A DNA stretch of 64,000 nucleotides from an uncultured Chitinophagales bacterium (lineage in GTDB: Bacteria > Bacteroidota > Bacteroidia > Chitinophagales > Chitinophagaceae), in NCBI GenBank assembly GCA_946886475.1, contig CAMPIQ010000004.1, positions 1-64,000 of the forward strand, in the 5' to 3' direction. Position numbers and translations under genes: made by a program. Shown here piece after piece: positions 32,579-40,943 of this stretch (its first letter is position 1; each line of letters opens with the position of its first letter). The notes under the pieces were generated by a model, which ran no database searches, had not been told where the DNA came from, and was given only the letters and a program-made list of their open reading frames with translations.

Positions 32579-35044
32579 ATGAGAAAGCTATTTCTGTTGA
32601 TGATCATTATACTGTCAGGGTTAACAGTTAAGGCCCAATCAGCTGTAAAGATCTACGGAGCTGTTCAATCCGGAGCCGGCAAAGCTATTGTTGCTGCCAA
32701 TGTTTCATTATTGAATGCCGGTGATTCTACCCTTGTTAAAGTTGCGGTATCTGACAAGGATGGACATTACGAATTCTTCAACATAGAAAAAGGAACATAC
32801 CTGATCTCGGTTTTCTCGGTTGGTTTTGAAAAAAAATGGTCATCCGTATTTGAGTATAAAAATTCAGACCTGCAATTACCCCCAACTATTATTGAACCAT
32901 CTGCCAGGAATCTGAATAACATAACCATAACTGCAGTTAAGCCATTTGTAGAAACAAAGCTTGATAAAACCATTGTAAATGTTGATGCTTCACCAACCAG
33001 TGCCGGTTCAACCGCCCTGGAGATCCTCGAAAAATCGCCGGGTGTAATGGTAAACAACGACGGTGTGATCAGCTTGCGCGGTAAACAGGGTGTGATTGTT
33101 ATGATGGATGGTAAGCCCACCTTTCTTTCAGCCACAGACCTGGCAACTATGTTGAGGAACATGCCTGCATCAGCCCTGGAAACCATCGAGATCATGACCA
33201 ATCCTTCTTCAAAATATGATGCTTCAGGTAATTCTGGGATCATTGACATCCGTACCAAAAAAGGGAAGAATAATGGCTTCAATGGGAATGTTATGATAGG
33301 GGCCACCACGAGTATTTATGAACTTGAGGGTACATTATATATGCTTCCGAAATCGCAGAACAGTTTCAATTTTAATTACAGGAAGAACAAGGTCAATATT
33401 TTTGGTAACTACAATCCCAATTATTTCCGTGGCAGGAATACAATGGATATGGAAAGTAAACAGATTGATGCTGCGGATGGCCTGGTAAAAGGATTTACAG
33501 ACCAGCAAACAAGGTTCAGTTTTGCCAGCTTCAATCACACACTCAAACTAGGGATGGACTGGTATGCCAATAAAAGAAATGTTTTTGGAATTGTAGCCAG
33601 CGGATTATCAGTTGATGGTCATCCCTCTCCGGTTACTGTGGCTAATATGTACGACCTCAGTAATAATCTCAAAAGAAGGCTGATCACGGAAAATGATAAT
33701 GACGTCAGTTTTAAAAATTTTACAGGCAACATCAACTGGAAACACACCTTCGATTCATCAGGAAGGGAACTCACTGCAGATATTGATTATGTTACCTACA
33801 GTAATGTTTCTGACATGCTTCTTAATACGGATGTATTTGACGGATCACTGCAAAAGATCGGGCATACAGAATTAAGAGGGCATATTCCTTCCCATATCAA
33901 TATCTATTCATTCCGGACAGATTATGTAAGGCCATTCCGCAATGGTAAGATCGAATTGGGCGTGAAGTCAAGTTTCGTCCGCAATAACAACATGGTGGAC
34001 TATGAGAATAATACTGGAAGCGGATGGGTGAAAGATGAGATCCGCTCCAATCATTTTATTTACGAAGAGAACATCAATGCTGCATATGTAAATGTGAACA
34101 GGCAGATCAATAAATGGACCATCCAGGGTGGGCTGCGGGTAGAAAATACAAATGCCAAAGGCAACCAGGTGACTTCCAAATCAGGATTCAAAAGAGATTC
34201 AACAAATCTATTCCCGACTGCTTTTGTAAGCTATGCGTTGAATAAGAAAAATACTTTTACAGTTTCATATGGCCGCAGGATTCAAAGACCTAATTACCGC
34301 GACCTCAATCCGTTTATTTTCTTTCTGGATACATTATCGTTCAGGCAGGGCAATATTTATTTGAAACCCCAGTATACGCATAATGTGGAGTTAAGTTATT
34401 CATTAATGGGTAAGTACATTACAACCCTGAGCTATAACAATACCGATGATGTGATCTCGGATATTATAAAACCCAAAGAAGGAAGCGGAGGGGAGATCAG
34501 GTTCCTGACCCCTGATAACGTAGCCAGCTTCACCAACCTGGCTTTATCAGTAACAGCCCCTGTAAGAATTGCAAAATGGTGGAATCTGAATTTCTTTGGC
34601 AATGTGTATAACAACCATTATAAAGGTGTTTATGATACAATTGATATTGACCTGAAGTTCACTTCTTTTATGATGAATATAACCAACAGCTTTACCATAG
34701 CGAAAGGTTTTACAGCAGAACTAAGTGGATTTTACAGGCATAAATCAATAGAACAACTTACGAGGGTGGAACCGCTTTACCAGATGAGTATCGGACTTCA
34801 AAAACAGGTGTTGGATGGTAAGGGTACGTTGAGACTGAATGTGCGGGATCCATTTGCATGGCAAAAATTTGAAGGCATAAATAAGTATGGCTATGTTGAT
34901 ATGTGGTTCAGGAGCCGTCCGGACATTCGCCAGGTAACCGCCACTTTCACCTTCAGGTTTGGTAAACAAATGCAACAACAATTACAACAACGCCGCCGTG
35001 GTAGTTCTCAGGAAGAGCAGAACCGTGTGGGCGGAGCAGGTTAA
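32579..35044 (+). CDS. TonB-dependent outer-membrane receptor, paralogous copy 2
   Basis: 821 aa. I start at ATG 32579, which gives a normal signal peptide (1-20, ending K-A-Q); an upstream in-frame ORF adds 35 residues that would spoil it. Domain order equals copy 1: beta-sandwich, plug (EILEKSPGVMVNNDG, IVMMDGKPTFL), then barrel. Many barrel motifs are shared with copy 1 (YEENINAAYVN, YGRRI-R-P-N-Y, NPFI), so the pair arose by duplication. The C-terminus ends TATFTFRFGK, a Gln/Arg-rich tail, then EEQNRVGGAG. Own terminator upstream and probable hairpin downstream. Ligand unknown. Confidence 0.9.
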   Translation: MRKLFLLMIIILSGLTVKAQSAVKIYGAVQSGAGKAIVAANVSLLNAGDSTLVKVAVSDKDGHYEFFNIEKGTYLISVFSVGFEKKWSSVFEYKNSDLQLPPTIIEPSARNLNNITITAVKPFVETKLDKTIVNVDASPTSAGSTALEILEKSPGVMVNNDGVISLRGKQGVIVMMDGKPTFLSATDLATMLRNMPASALETIEIMTNPSSKYDASGNSGIIDIRTKKGKNNGFNGNVMIGATTSIYELEGTLYMLPKSQNSFNFNYRKNKVNIFGNYNPNYFRGRNTMDMESKQIDAADGLVKGFTDQQTRFSFASFNHTLKLGMDWYANKRNVFGIVASGLSVDGHPSPVTVANMYDLSNNLKRRLITENDNDVSFKNFTGNINWKHTFDSSGRELTADIDYVTYSNVSDMLLNTDVFDGSLQKIGHTELRGHIPSHINIYSFRTDYVRPFRNGKIELGVKSSFVRNNNMVDYENNTGSGWVKDEIRSNHFIYEENINAAYVNVNRQINKWTIQGGLRVENTNAKGNQVTSKSGFKRDSTNLFPTAFVSYALNKKNTFTVSYGRRIQRPNYRDLNPFIFFLDTLSFRQGNIYLKPQYTHNVELSYSLMGKYITTLSYNNTDDVISDIIKPKEGSGGEIRFLTPDNVASFTNLALSVTAPVRIAKWWNLNFFGNVYNNHYKGVYDTIDIDLKFTSFMMNITNSFTIAKGFTAELSGFYRHKSIEQLTRVEPLYQMSIGLQKQVLDGKGTLRLNVRDPFAWQKFEGINKYGYVDMWFRSRPDIRQVTATFTFRFGKQMQQQLQQRRRGSSQEEQNRVGGAG

Positions 35045-35075
35045 TACATCTTTAGTTTTTCTCATGTGCATGTAC

Positions 35076-35097
35076 GGCCCCTTTTTCCAGAGGGGCC
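35076..35097 (+). terminator. Probable terminator of receptor copy 2
   Basis: Stem GGCCCCT / AGGGGCC with an 8-base loop, 31 bases after the stop. The following T content is low, so the strength is uncertain. Confidence 0.5.
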
Positions 35098-35110
35098 TCA
35101 CTTTTGGTAA

Positions 35111-35241
35111 GGCTTTTAGCTGTTGGTTTTCAGCCATTAGCCCTCGCTTCTAAAATAATATTCTTTCCTTTTCGGAAAGGTTAGGAAAAATTATCCGGTT
35201 TAGGCAAAGCCATTGACTGGAAGCTAGCAGCCAGAAGCTTT
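35111..35241 (+). repeat. GCC-word-rich spacer repeats
   Basis: Recurrent short words GCTTTTAGCTGTTGG, CAGCCATTAGCCC (35111-35143) and AAGCTAGCAGCCAGAAGC (35221-35238) in the spacer before yajQ. Similar words occur in other spacers between co-oriented genes in this window. No coding frame. Confidence 0.55.
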
Positions 35242-35274
35242 CCTCCCTATCTTCGCAATCCTAATTCTACAACT

Positions 35275-35766
35275 ATGCCTTCATTTGATATCGTAAGCAA
35301 GGTGGATGCCCAGGCTTTGGACAATGCCGTTAATGTAACCACCAAGGAAATTTCAAACAGGTTTGATTTTAAAGGATCACATGTTGCCATCAACCTTGAT
35401 AAAAAAGAATTCAGGTTGAATATTGAAACGGATGATGATATGAAAATGCGGCAGTTAATAGATGTGCTCATTAGCCGGGCCCATAAGCAGGGTATTGCGC
35501 CGGAAGCTTTTGATACTTCCAAAGAGGGATTTCAAAGTGGAAAGGTCTGGAAAAAAGAAGTGCAGGTAAAAAATGGATTAAAGCAGGAAGACGCCAAAAA
35601 GATAGTGAAACAGATAAAGGATAGCGGACTTAAGGTACAGGCTTCCATAAACGACGACCTGGTGAGGGTAACCGGAAAAAAGATCGATGATCTCCAGGAA
35701 GTGATCCAGGCGTCCAAAACCTGGGACCTTGGAATACCCCTGCAGTATGAGAATATGAGAAGCTAA
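35275..35766 (+). CDS. yajQ: YajQ-family nucleotide-binding protein
   Basis: 163 aa UPF0234 protein. Starts MPSFDIVSKVD, the family N-terminus, and contains RFDFKGSH (28-35), the R-A-H-K-Q-G-I motif and the closing TWDLGIPLQYENMR. Two ferredoxin-like domains are expected. Family members bind cyclic di-GMP in some bacteria and tRNA or phage factors in others; which applies here is not known. A spacer with short repeats precedes it, and a TATCTTCG sequence about 30 bases upstream may be the -7 box. Confidence 0.93.
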   Translation: MPSFDIVSKVDAQALDNAVNVTTKEISNRFDFKGSHVAINLDKKEFRLNIETDDDMKMRQLIDVLISRAHKQGIAPEAFDTSKEGFQSGKVWKKEVQVKNGLKQEDAKKIVKQIKDSGLKVQASINDDLVRVTGKKIDDLQEVIQASKTWDLGIPLQYENMRS

Positions 35767-35800
35767 AGGCAAAAGGCCATCAGCCAAAGGCCTGCCTTTT
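35764..35800 (+). repeat. AAAGGC/GGCC spacer repeat
   Basis: Words AAAGGC, AAAAGGCCATC, CAGCCAAAGGCCTGCC directly after the yajQ stop, ending in CCTTTTGTCTTT. Can form a GGCC-based hairpin with AAAGGC/GCCTTT; may double as a terminator. Same style as other spacers here. Confidence 0.5.
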
Positions 35801-35852
35801 GTCTTTAACAAAAAAATTCATTGCTCCGGCTTCTTAAATGCCTTATTTCCCC

Positions 35853-35860
35853 TAAATTTG
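35853..35860 (+). promoter_or_regulatory. Putative -7 box TAAATTTG for ribosomal protein L31 gene
   Basis: Exact TAnnTTTG match 40 bases before the L31 ATG, giving an mRNA leader of about 34 bases. No clear -33 box at 19-base spacing. Confidence 0.5.
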
Positions 35861-35900
35861 CGCCTCAATTAAGACAAGTACACGTTTTAAAATATAAGTT

Positions 35901-36149
35901 ATGAAAAAAGATCTTCATCCTGGCAATTACCGTTTCGTGGTATTTAAGGATATGAGTAATGGTTATAGTTTCCTGAGCCGCTCTACAGCTGCCACGAAAG
36001 AAACTGTTAAATGGGAAGATGGCAATGAGTATCCGCTGGTGAAACTGGAGATCTCCAATATGTCGCATCCTTTCTTCACAGGTAAAAATGTATTGGTTGA
36101 CACCGCAGGACGTATTGATAAATTCAAAAAGAAATACGCAAAAAAATAA
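35901..36149 (+). CDS. rpmE2: Ribosomal protein bL31, type B (zinc-free)
   Basis: 82 aa. The sequence begins [20 protein letters not shown] and contains the SHPFFTGK motif of L31. The C-x-x-C and C-x-x-C zinc cysteines of type A L31 are absent, so this is the zinc-independent C-minus form that can be used when zinc is scarce. It is a single gene bracketed by a -7 box and a strong terminator. Confidence 0.94.
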   Translation: MKKDLHPGNYRFVVFKDMSNGYSFLSRSTAATKETVKWEDGNEYPLVKLEISNMSHPFFTGKNVLVDTAGRIDKFKKKYAKK

Positions 36150-36175
36150 GCTTGCGGTTGATACAAAAAGATTAG

Positions 36176-36208
36176 ATCCCGACGGTAACGTTGGGATTTT
36201 TTATTTTT
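36176..36208 (+). terminator. Intrinsic terminator of rpmE2
   Basis: Stem ATCCCGACG / CGTTGGGAT (one G-U pair) with loop GTAA, followed by TTTTTTATTTTT. Confidence 0.9.
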
Positions 36209-36223
36209 ACCCAATAGCATGGT

Positions 36224-37402
36224 ATGAAAAAAATCGTTTTTACAGAAGAATTCTGCCAGCCTGAAAACCTTTTTCCATTCACACTTACCAGGCAAATTCA
36301 GGATATCAGGATAGGTATTTTAACCATCAGGGAAAAATGGGAATATCATCTGGGCCTGGAATCCCTTGATAAAAATGAAGGTGATTATAAAGACCTTGAC
36401 CGGTCAATAGATCTTTCTGAAGCTGCTTCAAAAAATACGGTTTTCCTCATACATGGAAATATATTTCCAACCCCCAAATTGGTAAAGCTGGTTAAAAAGC
36501 TGAAACCAGGAGAGTTCATTTCAGTACCTGGAATAGAGAGCGTGGTCTATTGCATTTCTGCCGGTGAGGTAGTAGATTTCAATAAGATCAAAGTGAGGAA
36601 GTCAATAGAGTTCAGGGATGAAATCCGGGAAATAAGATTTCCCTGGCAGATCTTTCAGATGAATCAGTGGGCTTTGGAACAGGATTTTGCTCTTATTACA
36701 AGATCACGAAGGTCACAGAAGATCTCCCCGACCAACAGGCTGACCGCCCCCGGAAATATTTTTATTGAAAAAGGAGCAAAGATGGAACATTGTATTATCA
36801 ATGCCGAAGGCGGACCTGTTTATATTGGCAGGAATGCCCTGGTGATGGAAGGTTCAATGATCAGAGGGCCTGTTGCCATTGGAGAAGGTGCTACTGTAAA
36901 AATGGGAACAAAGATCTATGGGGCTACTACAATAGGTCCTTTTTGCGTGGTGGGAGGAGAGATCAAGAATGCTGTTTTCTTCGGTTACTCAAATAAAGCA
37001 CATGATGGATATGTTGGCGATTCAGTAATAGGTGAATGGTGCAATATAGGAGCAGGCACATCAAATTCCAACCTGAAGAATACAGCATCCAGTATTATGA
37101 TCTGGACGCCCGCAGGTCCGGTAGATGCAGGAACAAAATGTGGAATGCTGCTGGGTGATTATTCCAGGATTGCGATCAATACCTCAATAAACACCGGTTC
37201 CGTGATTGGTGTGTGCGCCCACGTATCCGGTACGGGACTAAGTCCAAAGTATATTCCATCCTTTTCCTGGGGCAGCGATGGCGTAGAGCGATATGAATTT
37301 GAAAAGGCGCTCATGGATATTCAGAAATGGAAAAGGTTAAAACAAAAGGAACTCAGTCAGCATGAAAGCACTATTTTGAAATATATATTTGATCATTACT
37401 AG
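36224..37402 (+). CDS. GlmU-like putative sugar nucleotidyltransferase / acetyltransferase (alternative Bacteroidota type)
   Basis: 392 aa. The C-terminal 200 residues form a left-handed beta-helix of hexapeptide repeats (VYIGRNALVMEGSMIRGPVA and following), ending in a conserved GIGAGTSNSN-like loop (NIGAGTSNSNLKN). The N-terminal half is a degenerate nucleotidyltransferase fold that lacks the classic L-A-A-G-x-G-T-R-M signature of GlmU. This domain order matches the alternative GlmU described in Bacteroidota (TIGR03991-type), thought to make UDP-GlcNAc. Proof would need assays. It follows the L31 terminator. Confidence 0.85.
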   Translation: MKKIVFTEEFCQPENLFPFTLTRQIQDIRIGILTIREKWEYHLGLESLDKNEGDYKDLDRSIDLSEAASKNTVFLIHGNIFPTPKLVKLVKKLKPGEFISVPGIESVVYCISAGEVVDFNKIKVRKSIEFRDEIREIRFPWQIFQMNQWALEQDFALITRSRRSQKISPTNRLTAPGNIFIEKGAKMEHCIINAEGGPVYIGRNALVMEGSMIRGPVAIGEGATVKMGTKIYGATTIGPFCVVGGEIKNAVFFGYSNKAHDGYVGDSVIGEWCNIGAGTSNSNLKNTASSIMIWTPAGPVDAGTKCGMLLGDYSRIAINTSINTGSVIGVCAHVSGTGLSPKYIPSFSWGSDGVERYEFEKALMDIQKWKRLKQKELSQHESTILKYIFDHY

Positions 37403-37570
37403 ATCAGGAATAGCGGCCTTTGAAAAAAGATGAGGACTGAAGGCGTTTGCTGTTTCACAGACCAATAATTTATCCGGCCATTTATAAATTCTAATTTCAA
37501 TATTCATTATTCGATCTTAATTTTCCCAATCCCGTTTTTCAATTTTACATTTAAACTTCACATTATCATT

Positions 37571-38335
37571 ATGAGAAAACAAATTGCCGCGGCCAACTGG
37601 AAGATGAACCTGAGTTATCAGCAGGGAGAAAAATTACTGGATCAGATCCTTGAAGCTAAAATTGAAATGTTGCCCCACCAGCAAACTATTTTTGCCGTGC
37701 CATTTCCTTATCTTATCATGGCTAAAAGTGAAGTTGCAGACGAAAATGGTTACAGCATAGCCGCCCAAACCTGCAGCGATAAAAAAAATGGTGCTTACAC
37801 AGGCGAGGTATCTGCGGAGATGCTTCAGTCGATCGGGATCAGGTATTGCATCATTGGTCATAGTGAGAGAAGGGAATACTATTTTGAAACATCAAGACAG
37901 CTGGCCGAAAAGATCAATATTTGTTTTGAACACCACATTACGCCCATATTTTGTTGTGGAGAGCCTTTGCGCATCAGGGAAGAAAATAACCAGAACCAGT
38001 TTGTTCAGAAACAACTGGAGGAGTCTTTATTTCATCTGGATCCTGAACAGGCCCGTACTCTGATCATTGCCTATGAGCCTGTCTGGGCCATTGGTACGGG
38101 TAAAACCGCCAGCACTGAACAGGCACAAGAAATGCATGCGCATTTACGTTCTGTACTTGCAGCACAGTATGGAGAAGACATTGCCGGCCAGGTGCCTGTT
38201 TTATATGGCGGAAGTGTAAAAGCTTCCAATGCGAAAGAACTATTCAGTTGCCCGGATGTGGATGGTGGATTGGTAGGAGGTGCTTCGCTTGTGGCAAAAG
38301 AATTTATTGAGATCATCAAAGCCCTTAAAAAATAA
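37571..38335 (+). CDS. tpiA: Triosephosphate isomerase
   Basis: 254 aa. Interconverts dihydroxyacetone phosphate and glyceraldehyde 3-phosphate. Catalytic residues are visible: K11 (ANWKMN), H97 (GHSERRE, 96-102) and E169 (AYEPVWAIGTG, 167-177), with the phosphate-binding LYGGSVKASN near 210-219. Length is standard. Probably transcribed on its own or with the small membrane protein 23 bases downstream. Confidence 0.97.
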   Translation: MRKQIAAANWKMNLSYQQGEKLLDQILEAKIEMLPHQQTIFAVPFPYLIMAKSEVADENGYSIAAQTCSDKKNGAYTGEVSAEMLQSIGIRYCIIGHSERREYYFETSRQLAEKINICFEHHITPIFCCGEPLRIREENNQNQFVQKQLEESLFHLDPEQARTLIIAYEPVWAIGTGKTASTEQAQEMHAHLRSVLAAQYGEDIAGQVPVLYGGSVKASNAKELFSCPDVDGGLVGGASLVAKEFIEIIKALKK

Positions 38336-38358
38336 AACCAGCTCAAAAATATCATATT

Positions 38359-38751
38359 GTGGTACTTCAAAAGAACCAGCTGTTGCTACGGTTTCTGAAG
38401 TTAAAAGTGGTGGTTAACGACAATTACATTTATTCACTTGTAAAGAATAAGCCTGTTGTAATTGACATGCCAACCAATCCATCCAGGATCGTTGTAACAG
38501 ATGGATATCACATCACGCCACCAATATATATGGCACATTCCCCGGTGAGTACAAAATTTTACCTGGCAGCCTGTGTAATTGATGACGACCAGTTACTGGT
38601 AGGGCTGATTATTACACTCCTGGTTTATTTTATGGGTTCAACTTCAGGCTCCGTATTCATGCAGTTGCTAAGCATAGGCCCCATTATTTATTTTTTGTTT
38701 CTATATTATATCAACCGTAAGGAGTTTATACAATTAAGGCCGGCCAGATAA
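38359..38751 (+). CDS. Hypothetical membrane protein (130 aa)
   Basis: Starts at GTG (38359), 23 bases after tpiA. The first 75 residues are a beta-rich soluble region (VVIDMPTNPSRIVVTDGYHI, like a PEGA or carrier-type fold). Two transmembrane helices follow (about 80-95 and 102-118) with a basic tail (NRKEFIQLRPAR). No known family recognised. The next gene, a glycosyltransferase, starts 9 bases after this stop, so a tpiA-hyp-GT transcription unit is likely. Confidence 0.65.
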   Translation: MVLQKNQLLLRFLKLKVVVNDNYIYSLVKNKPVVIDMPTNPSRIVVTDGYHITPPIYMAHSPVSTKFYLAACVIDDDQLLVGLIITLLVYFMGSTSGSVFMQLLSIGPIIYFLFLYYINRKEFIQLRPAR

Positions 38752-38760
38752 CATGCTTTT

Positions 38761-39918
38761 ATGAATGAAAGAAAAAAGATTCTTTGGCTGGCCAGCTGGT
38801 ATCCCAACAAACAGGATCCATTCGATGGAGATTTTATTCAAAGGCATGCCAGGGCCGCAGCCATCCTGCATGATATCCATGTGATCTTTGTTAAAGATGT
38901 TGATGATGGACCTGTGCTGGAAGAGCAACTGGATCAGGCAACCGGACTTACCGAACAGGTAATTTATTTCAAGCGACCCGCTGGTATTTTAGCAAGGTGG
39001 AGAAAGCAGTTCATCTGGAGGTCCTTGTTCCAGTCCGCCATAAAAAAATATATTGATCAACATGGCAAACCTGCCGGCGTGCATGTACAGGTGCCCTGGA
39101 AATGCGGCCTGATGGCAGTTTGGATGAAAAAAGAATTTGGTTTGCCATTTCTTGTTACGGAGCATTGGGGTAATTACCTGGAGGAAGATGCCGGAAGTTT
39201 TGCCAGCCAGCCAGCTTTGATAAGGGGCCTGCTAAAAAAGATCTATAAAGAATCGTTGGTTACCATTACGGTAAGCAGGTATCTGGCAGCGCAAATCAGG
39301 AAATTTACGGGCCTTACTACAGGAATGGTTTTGCCCAATGTGGTTGATACCACTTTGTTCCATTATAGATCTGAAAAATATTCAAAGTTCACCTTCATAC
39401 ACGTTTCCAATATGGCTGCCTGGAAAAATGTGGATGGTATAATTGAGGCCTTTGCTGAGTTCATAACAACAGTAGATAAAAATGTTGTGCAGTTACTTCT
39501 CATTGGAAACCGCAACGATCAGTTCATACAGTATGCCCGGAATTCAGGCCTGTTAAATGCTTCCATTTTTTTTCTGGGTGAAATGAGTTATCAGGAGGTG
39601 GCACAGGAGGTAAAACGCAGTCATTGTCATGTTTTGTTTGGAAACAGGGAAACTTTTAGTTGTGTTACTGCGGAAGCACTTTGTGCCGGTCTGCCGGTGA
39701 TCGTTCCCCGTGCAGGCGCCCTTCCCGAACTTGTAGATCAAAACCAGGGGATACTGATTGACCCGGATAACAAAAGGGAACTGGCGGGGGCCATGAAACG
39801 GGTATATGAGAATTATGGCAGCTTTGATCATCAGCTGATAGCAAAGGAAGCTGCCGGTAAATACAGCTACGCAGCCATAAGTGAGCAGTTCAAACTGCTT
39901 TACGAAGGCCTGGATTAA
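38761..39918 (+). CDS. GT4-family glycosyltransferase
   Basis: 385 aa GT-B glycosyltransferase. N-terminal motif LWLASWYPNKQDPFDGDF (8-25) is typical of GT4 enzymes of this group; the C-terminal donor site holds ETFSCVTAEALCAGLPV with the E-x7-E pair. No signal or membrane segment. It sits 9 bases after the small membrane protein gene. The role may be in surface polysaccharide or glycoprotein modification; the acceptor is not known. The following spacer carries the rpmI promoter region. Confidence 0.9.
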   Translation: MNERKKILWLASWYPNKQDPFDGDFIQRHARAAAILHDIHVIFVKDVDDGPVLEEQLDQATGLTEQVIYFKRPAGILARWRKQFIWRSLFQSAIKKYIDQHGKPAGVHVQVPWKCGLMAVWMKKEFGLPFLVTEHWGNYLEEDAGSFASQPALIRGLLKKIYKESLVTITVSRYLAAQIRKFTGLTTGMVLPNVVDTTLFHYRSEKYSKFTFIHVSNMAAWKNVDGIIEAFAEFITTVDKNVVQLLLIGNRNDQFIQYARNSGLLNASIFFLGEMSYQEVAQEVKRSHCHVLFGNRETFSCVTAEALCAGLPVIVPRAGALPELVDQNQGILIDPDNKRELAGAMKRVYENYGSFDHQLIAKEAAGKYSYAAISEQFKLLYEGLD

Positions 39919-39966
39919 GGCGGAATGCTGCATTTGCTTAACAAAAATTTGCCTGACGGCTTCTCA

Positions 39967-39992
39967 GGTGTAAATTTTACACCTTATCTTTG
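39967..39992 (+). promoter_or_regulatory. 17-bp palindrome abutting -7 box TATCTTTG (rpmI-rplT promoter)
   Basis: GGTGTAAA-T-TTTACACC (39967-39983) is a perfect odd-length palindrome, followed one base later by the exact -7 box TATCTTTG (39985-39992). The palindrome lies between the expected -33 and -7 boxes, the place of a repressor operator. The leader to the L35 ATG would be about 120 bases and could fold. Confidence 0.65.
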
Positions 39993-40119
39993 CGACCCCA
40001 TTGAAACAGCCGGCCGCATCTGAGGGCAGCTTAAAATGGATATTGCCTGAAGAGGCTCCCTAAGTTTTCCGCCGGTGCGGAAGCGCCTCAAGGGTGTCAC
40101 TCATAATATTGAGTTGGTT

Positions 40120-40317
40120 ATGCCAAAAGTAAAGACAAACTCCAGTGCCAAAAAGCGTTTCAAATTAACGGGCACAGGAAAGATCACGCACCAGAAAGCT
40201 TTCAAACGTCACATCCTGACAAAAAAATCTACAAAGCGGAAACGTAACATGAGGAAAATGGGACAGGTTTCTCAAGCTAATCTTGATTTTGTAAAACGAC
40301 TGTTAGCGTTGAAGTAA
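40120..40317 (+). CDS. rpmI: Ribosomal protein bL35
   Basis: 65 aa. Starts [20 protein letters not shown], the L35 signature, and ends [12 protein letters not shown] use ATG 40120; an in-frame GTG upstream adds 15 non-conserved residues. It is followed by rplT 62 bases later. Unusually, infC and thrS, which commonly precede rpmI-rplT, are not upstream; a glycosyltransferase gene is. Very basic, as expected. Confidence 0.95.
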   Translation: MPKVKTNSSAKKRFKLTGTGKITHQKAFKRHILTKKSTKRKRNMRKMGQVSQANLDFVKRLLALK

Positions 40318-40379
40318 ACTAAGCCAATGGCCCATGGCCAACAGCACAAACCATTTTTAAACATTAAACTCATTCAAAT

Positions 40380-40727
40380 ATGCCCCGTTCAGTAAATGCA
40401 GTTGCTTCAAGAGCACGCAGAAAAAGAATTCTGAAACAAGCCAAAGGCTTTTATGGCAAACGTAAAAATGTATATACCGTTGCCAAAAACGTAGTTGAAA
40501 AAGGTATGACCTATTCTTATGTAGGTCGTAAACTCAAGAAAAGAGAATACCGCCGTCTGTGGATTGCACGTATCAATGCTGCAGTTCGCGAAGAGGGTTT
40601 AACTTATTCACAGTTCATCAATGCCCTCAATAATAAAGGCATCACCCTCGACCGTAAAGTGCTTGCAGACCTGGCTATGAACAATGCTGAGTCATTCAAA
40701 GCCCTGGTTGCCCAGGTGAAGGGTTAA
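40380..40727 (+). CDS. rplT: Ribosomal protein bL20
   Basis: 115 aa. [18 protein letters not shown] at the N-terminus and the [11 protein letters not shown] motif identify L20, which binds 23S rRNA early in 50S assembly and, in some bacteria, represses its own operon by binding the leader. It is the second gene of rpmI-rplT and is followed by a strong terminator. Confidence 0.96.
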   Translation: MPRSVNAVASRARRKRILKQAKGFYGKRKNVYTVAKNVVEKGMTYSYVGRKLKKREYRRLWIARINAAVREEGLTYSQFINALNNKGITLDRKVLADLAMNNAESFKALVAQVKG

Positions 40728-40777
40728 GAAAGTAATAAGTTAAGGTGGAACGAAAGTTCTCCATACATAAATAGATA

Positions 40778-40808
40778 AATAGCCTGGCTTCTGTCAGGCT
40801 ATTTTATT
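40778..40808 (+). terminator. Intrinsic terminator of rpmI-rplT
   Basis: Stem AATAGCCTG / CAGGCTATT with loop GCTTCTGT, followed by TTATT. It lies 51 bases after the rplT stop. Confidence 0.85.
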
Positions 40809-40894
40809 GTACCCGATTGCCCTCCATTTCTCAATACCAACAGGCTTCCTGCCAAACCTCACCAATCAGTTCACGCATAATATTGCAGAAACTA

Positions 40895-40902
40895 TATTTT
40901 TG
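40895..40902 (+). promoter_or_regulatory. Putative -7 box TATTTTTG for arginine decarboxylase gene
   Basis: Exact TAnnTTTG match, 41 bases before the preferred ATG at 40944. A TTCA 21 bases upstream is a weak -33 candidate. Confidence 0.5.
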
Positions 40903-40943
40903 CTGCAAAACACAAAGCATAAGTGAACAACCCATTAAACTCC

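Noticed and set aside
32767..33309. 180-aa open frame opposite receptor copy 2
   Set aside because: Antisense shadow of the plug domain; a similar shadow exists in the paralogous receptor.
39948..39951. TTTG as -33 box for the L35 promoter
   Set aside because: Spacer to the -7 box would be 33 bases, far from the usual 19.
40075..40119. Upstream extension of L35 (GTG start)
   Set aside because: L35 proteins begin M-P-K-x-K-T; the extension is not conserved and lies in the leader.
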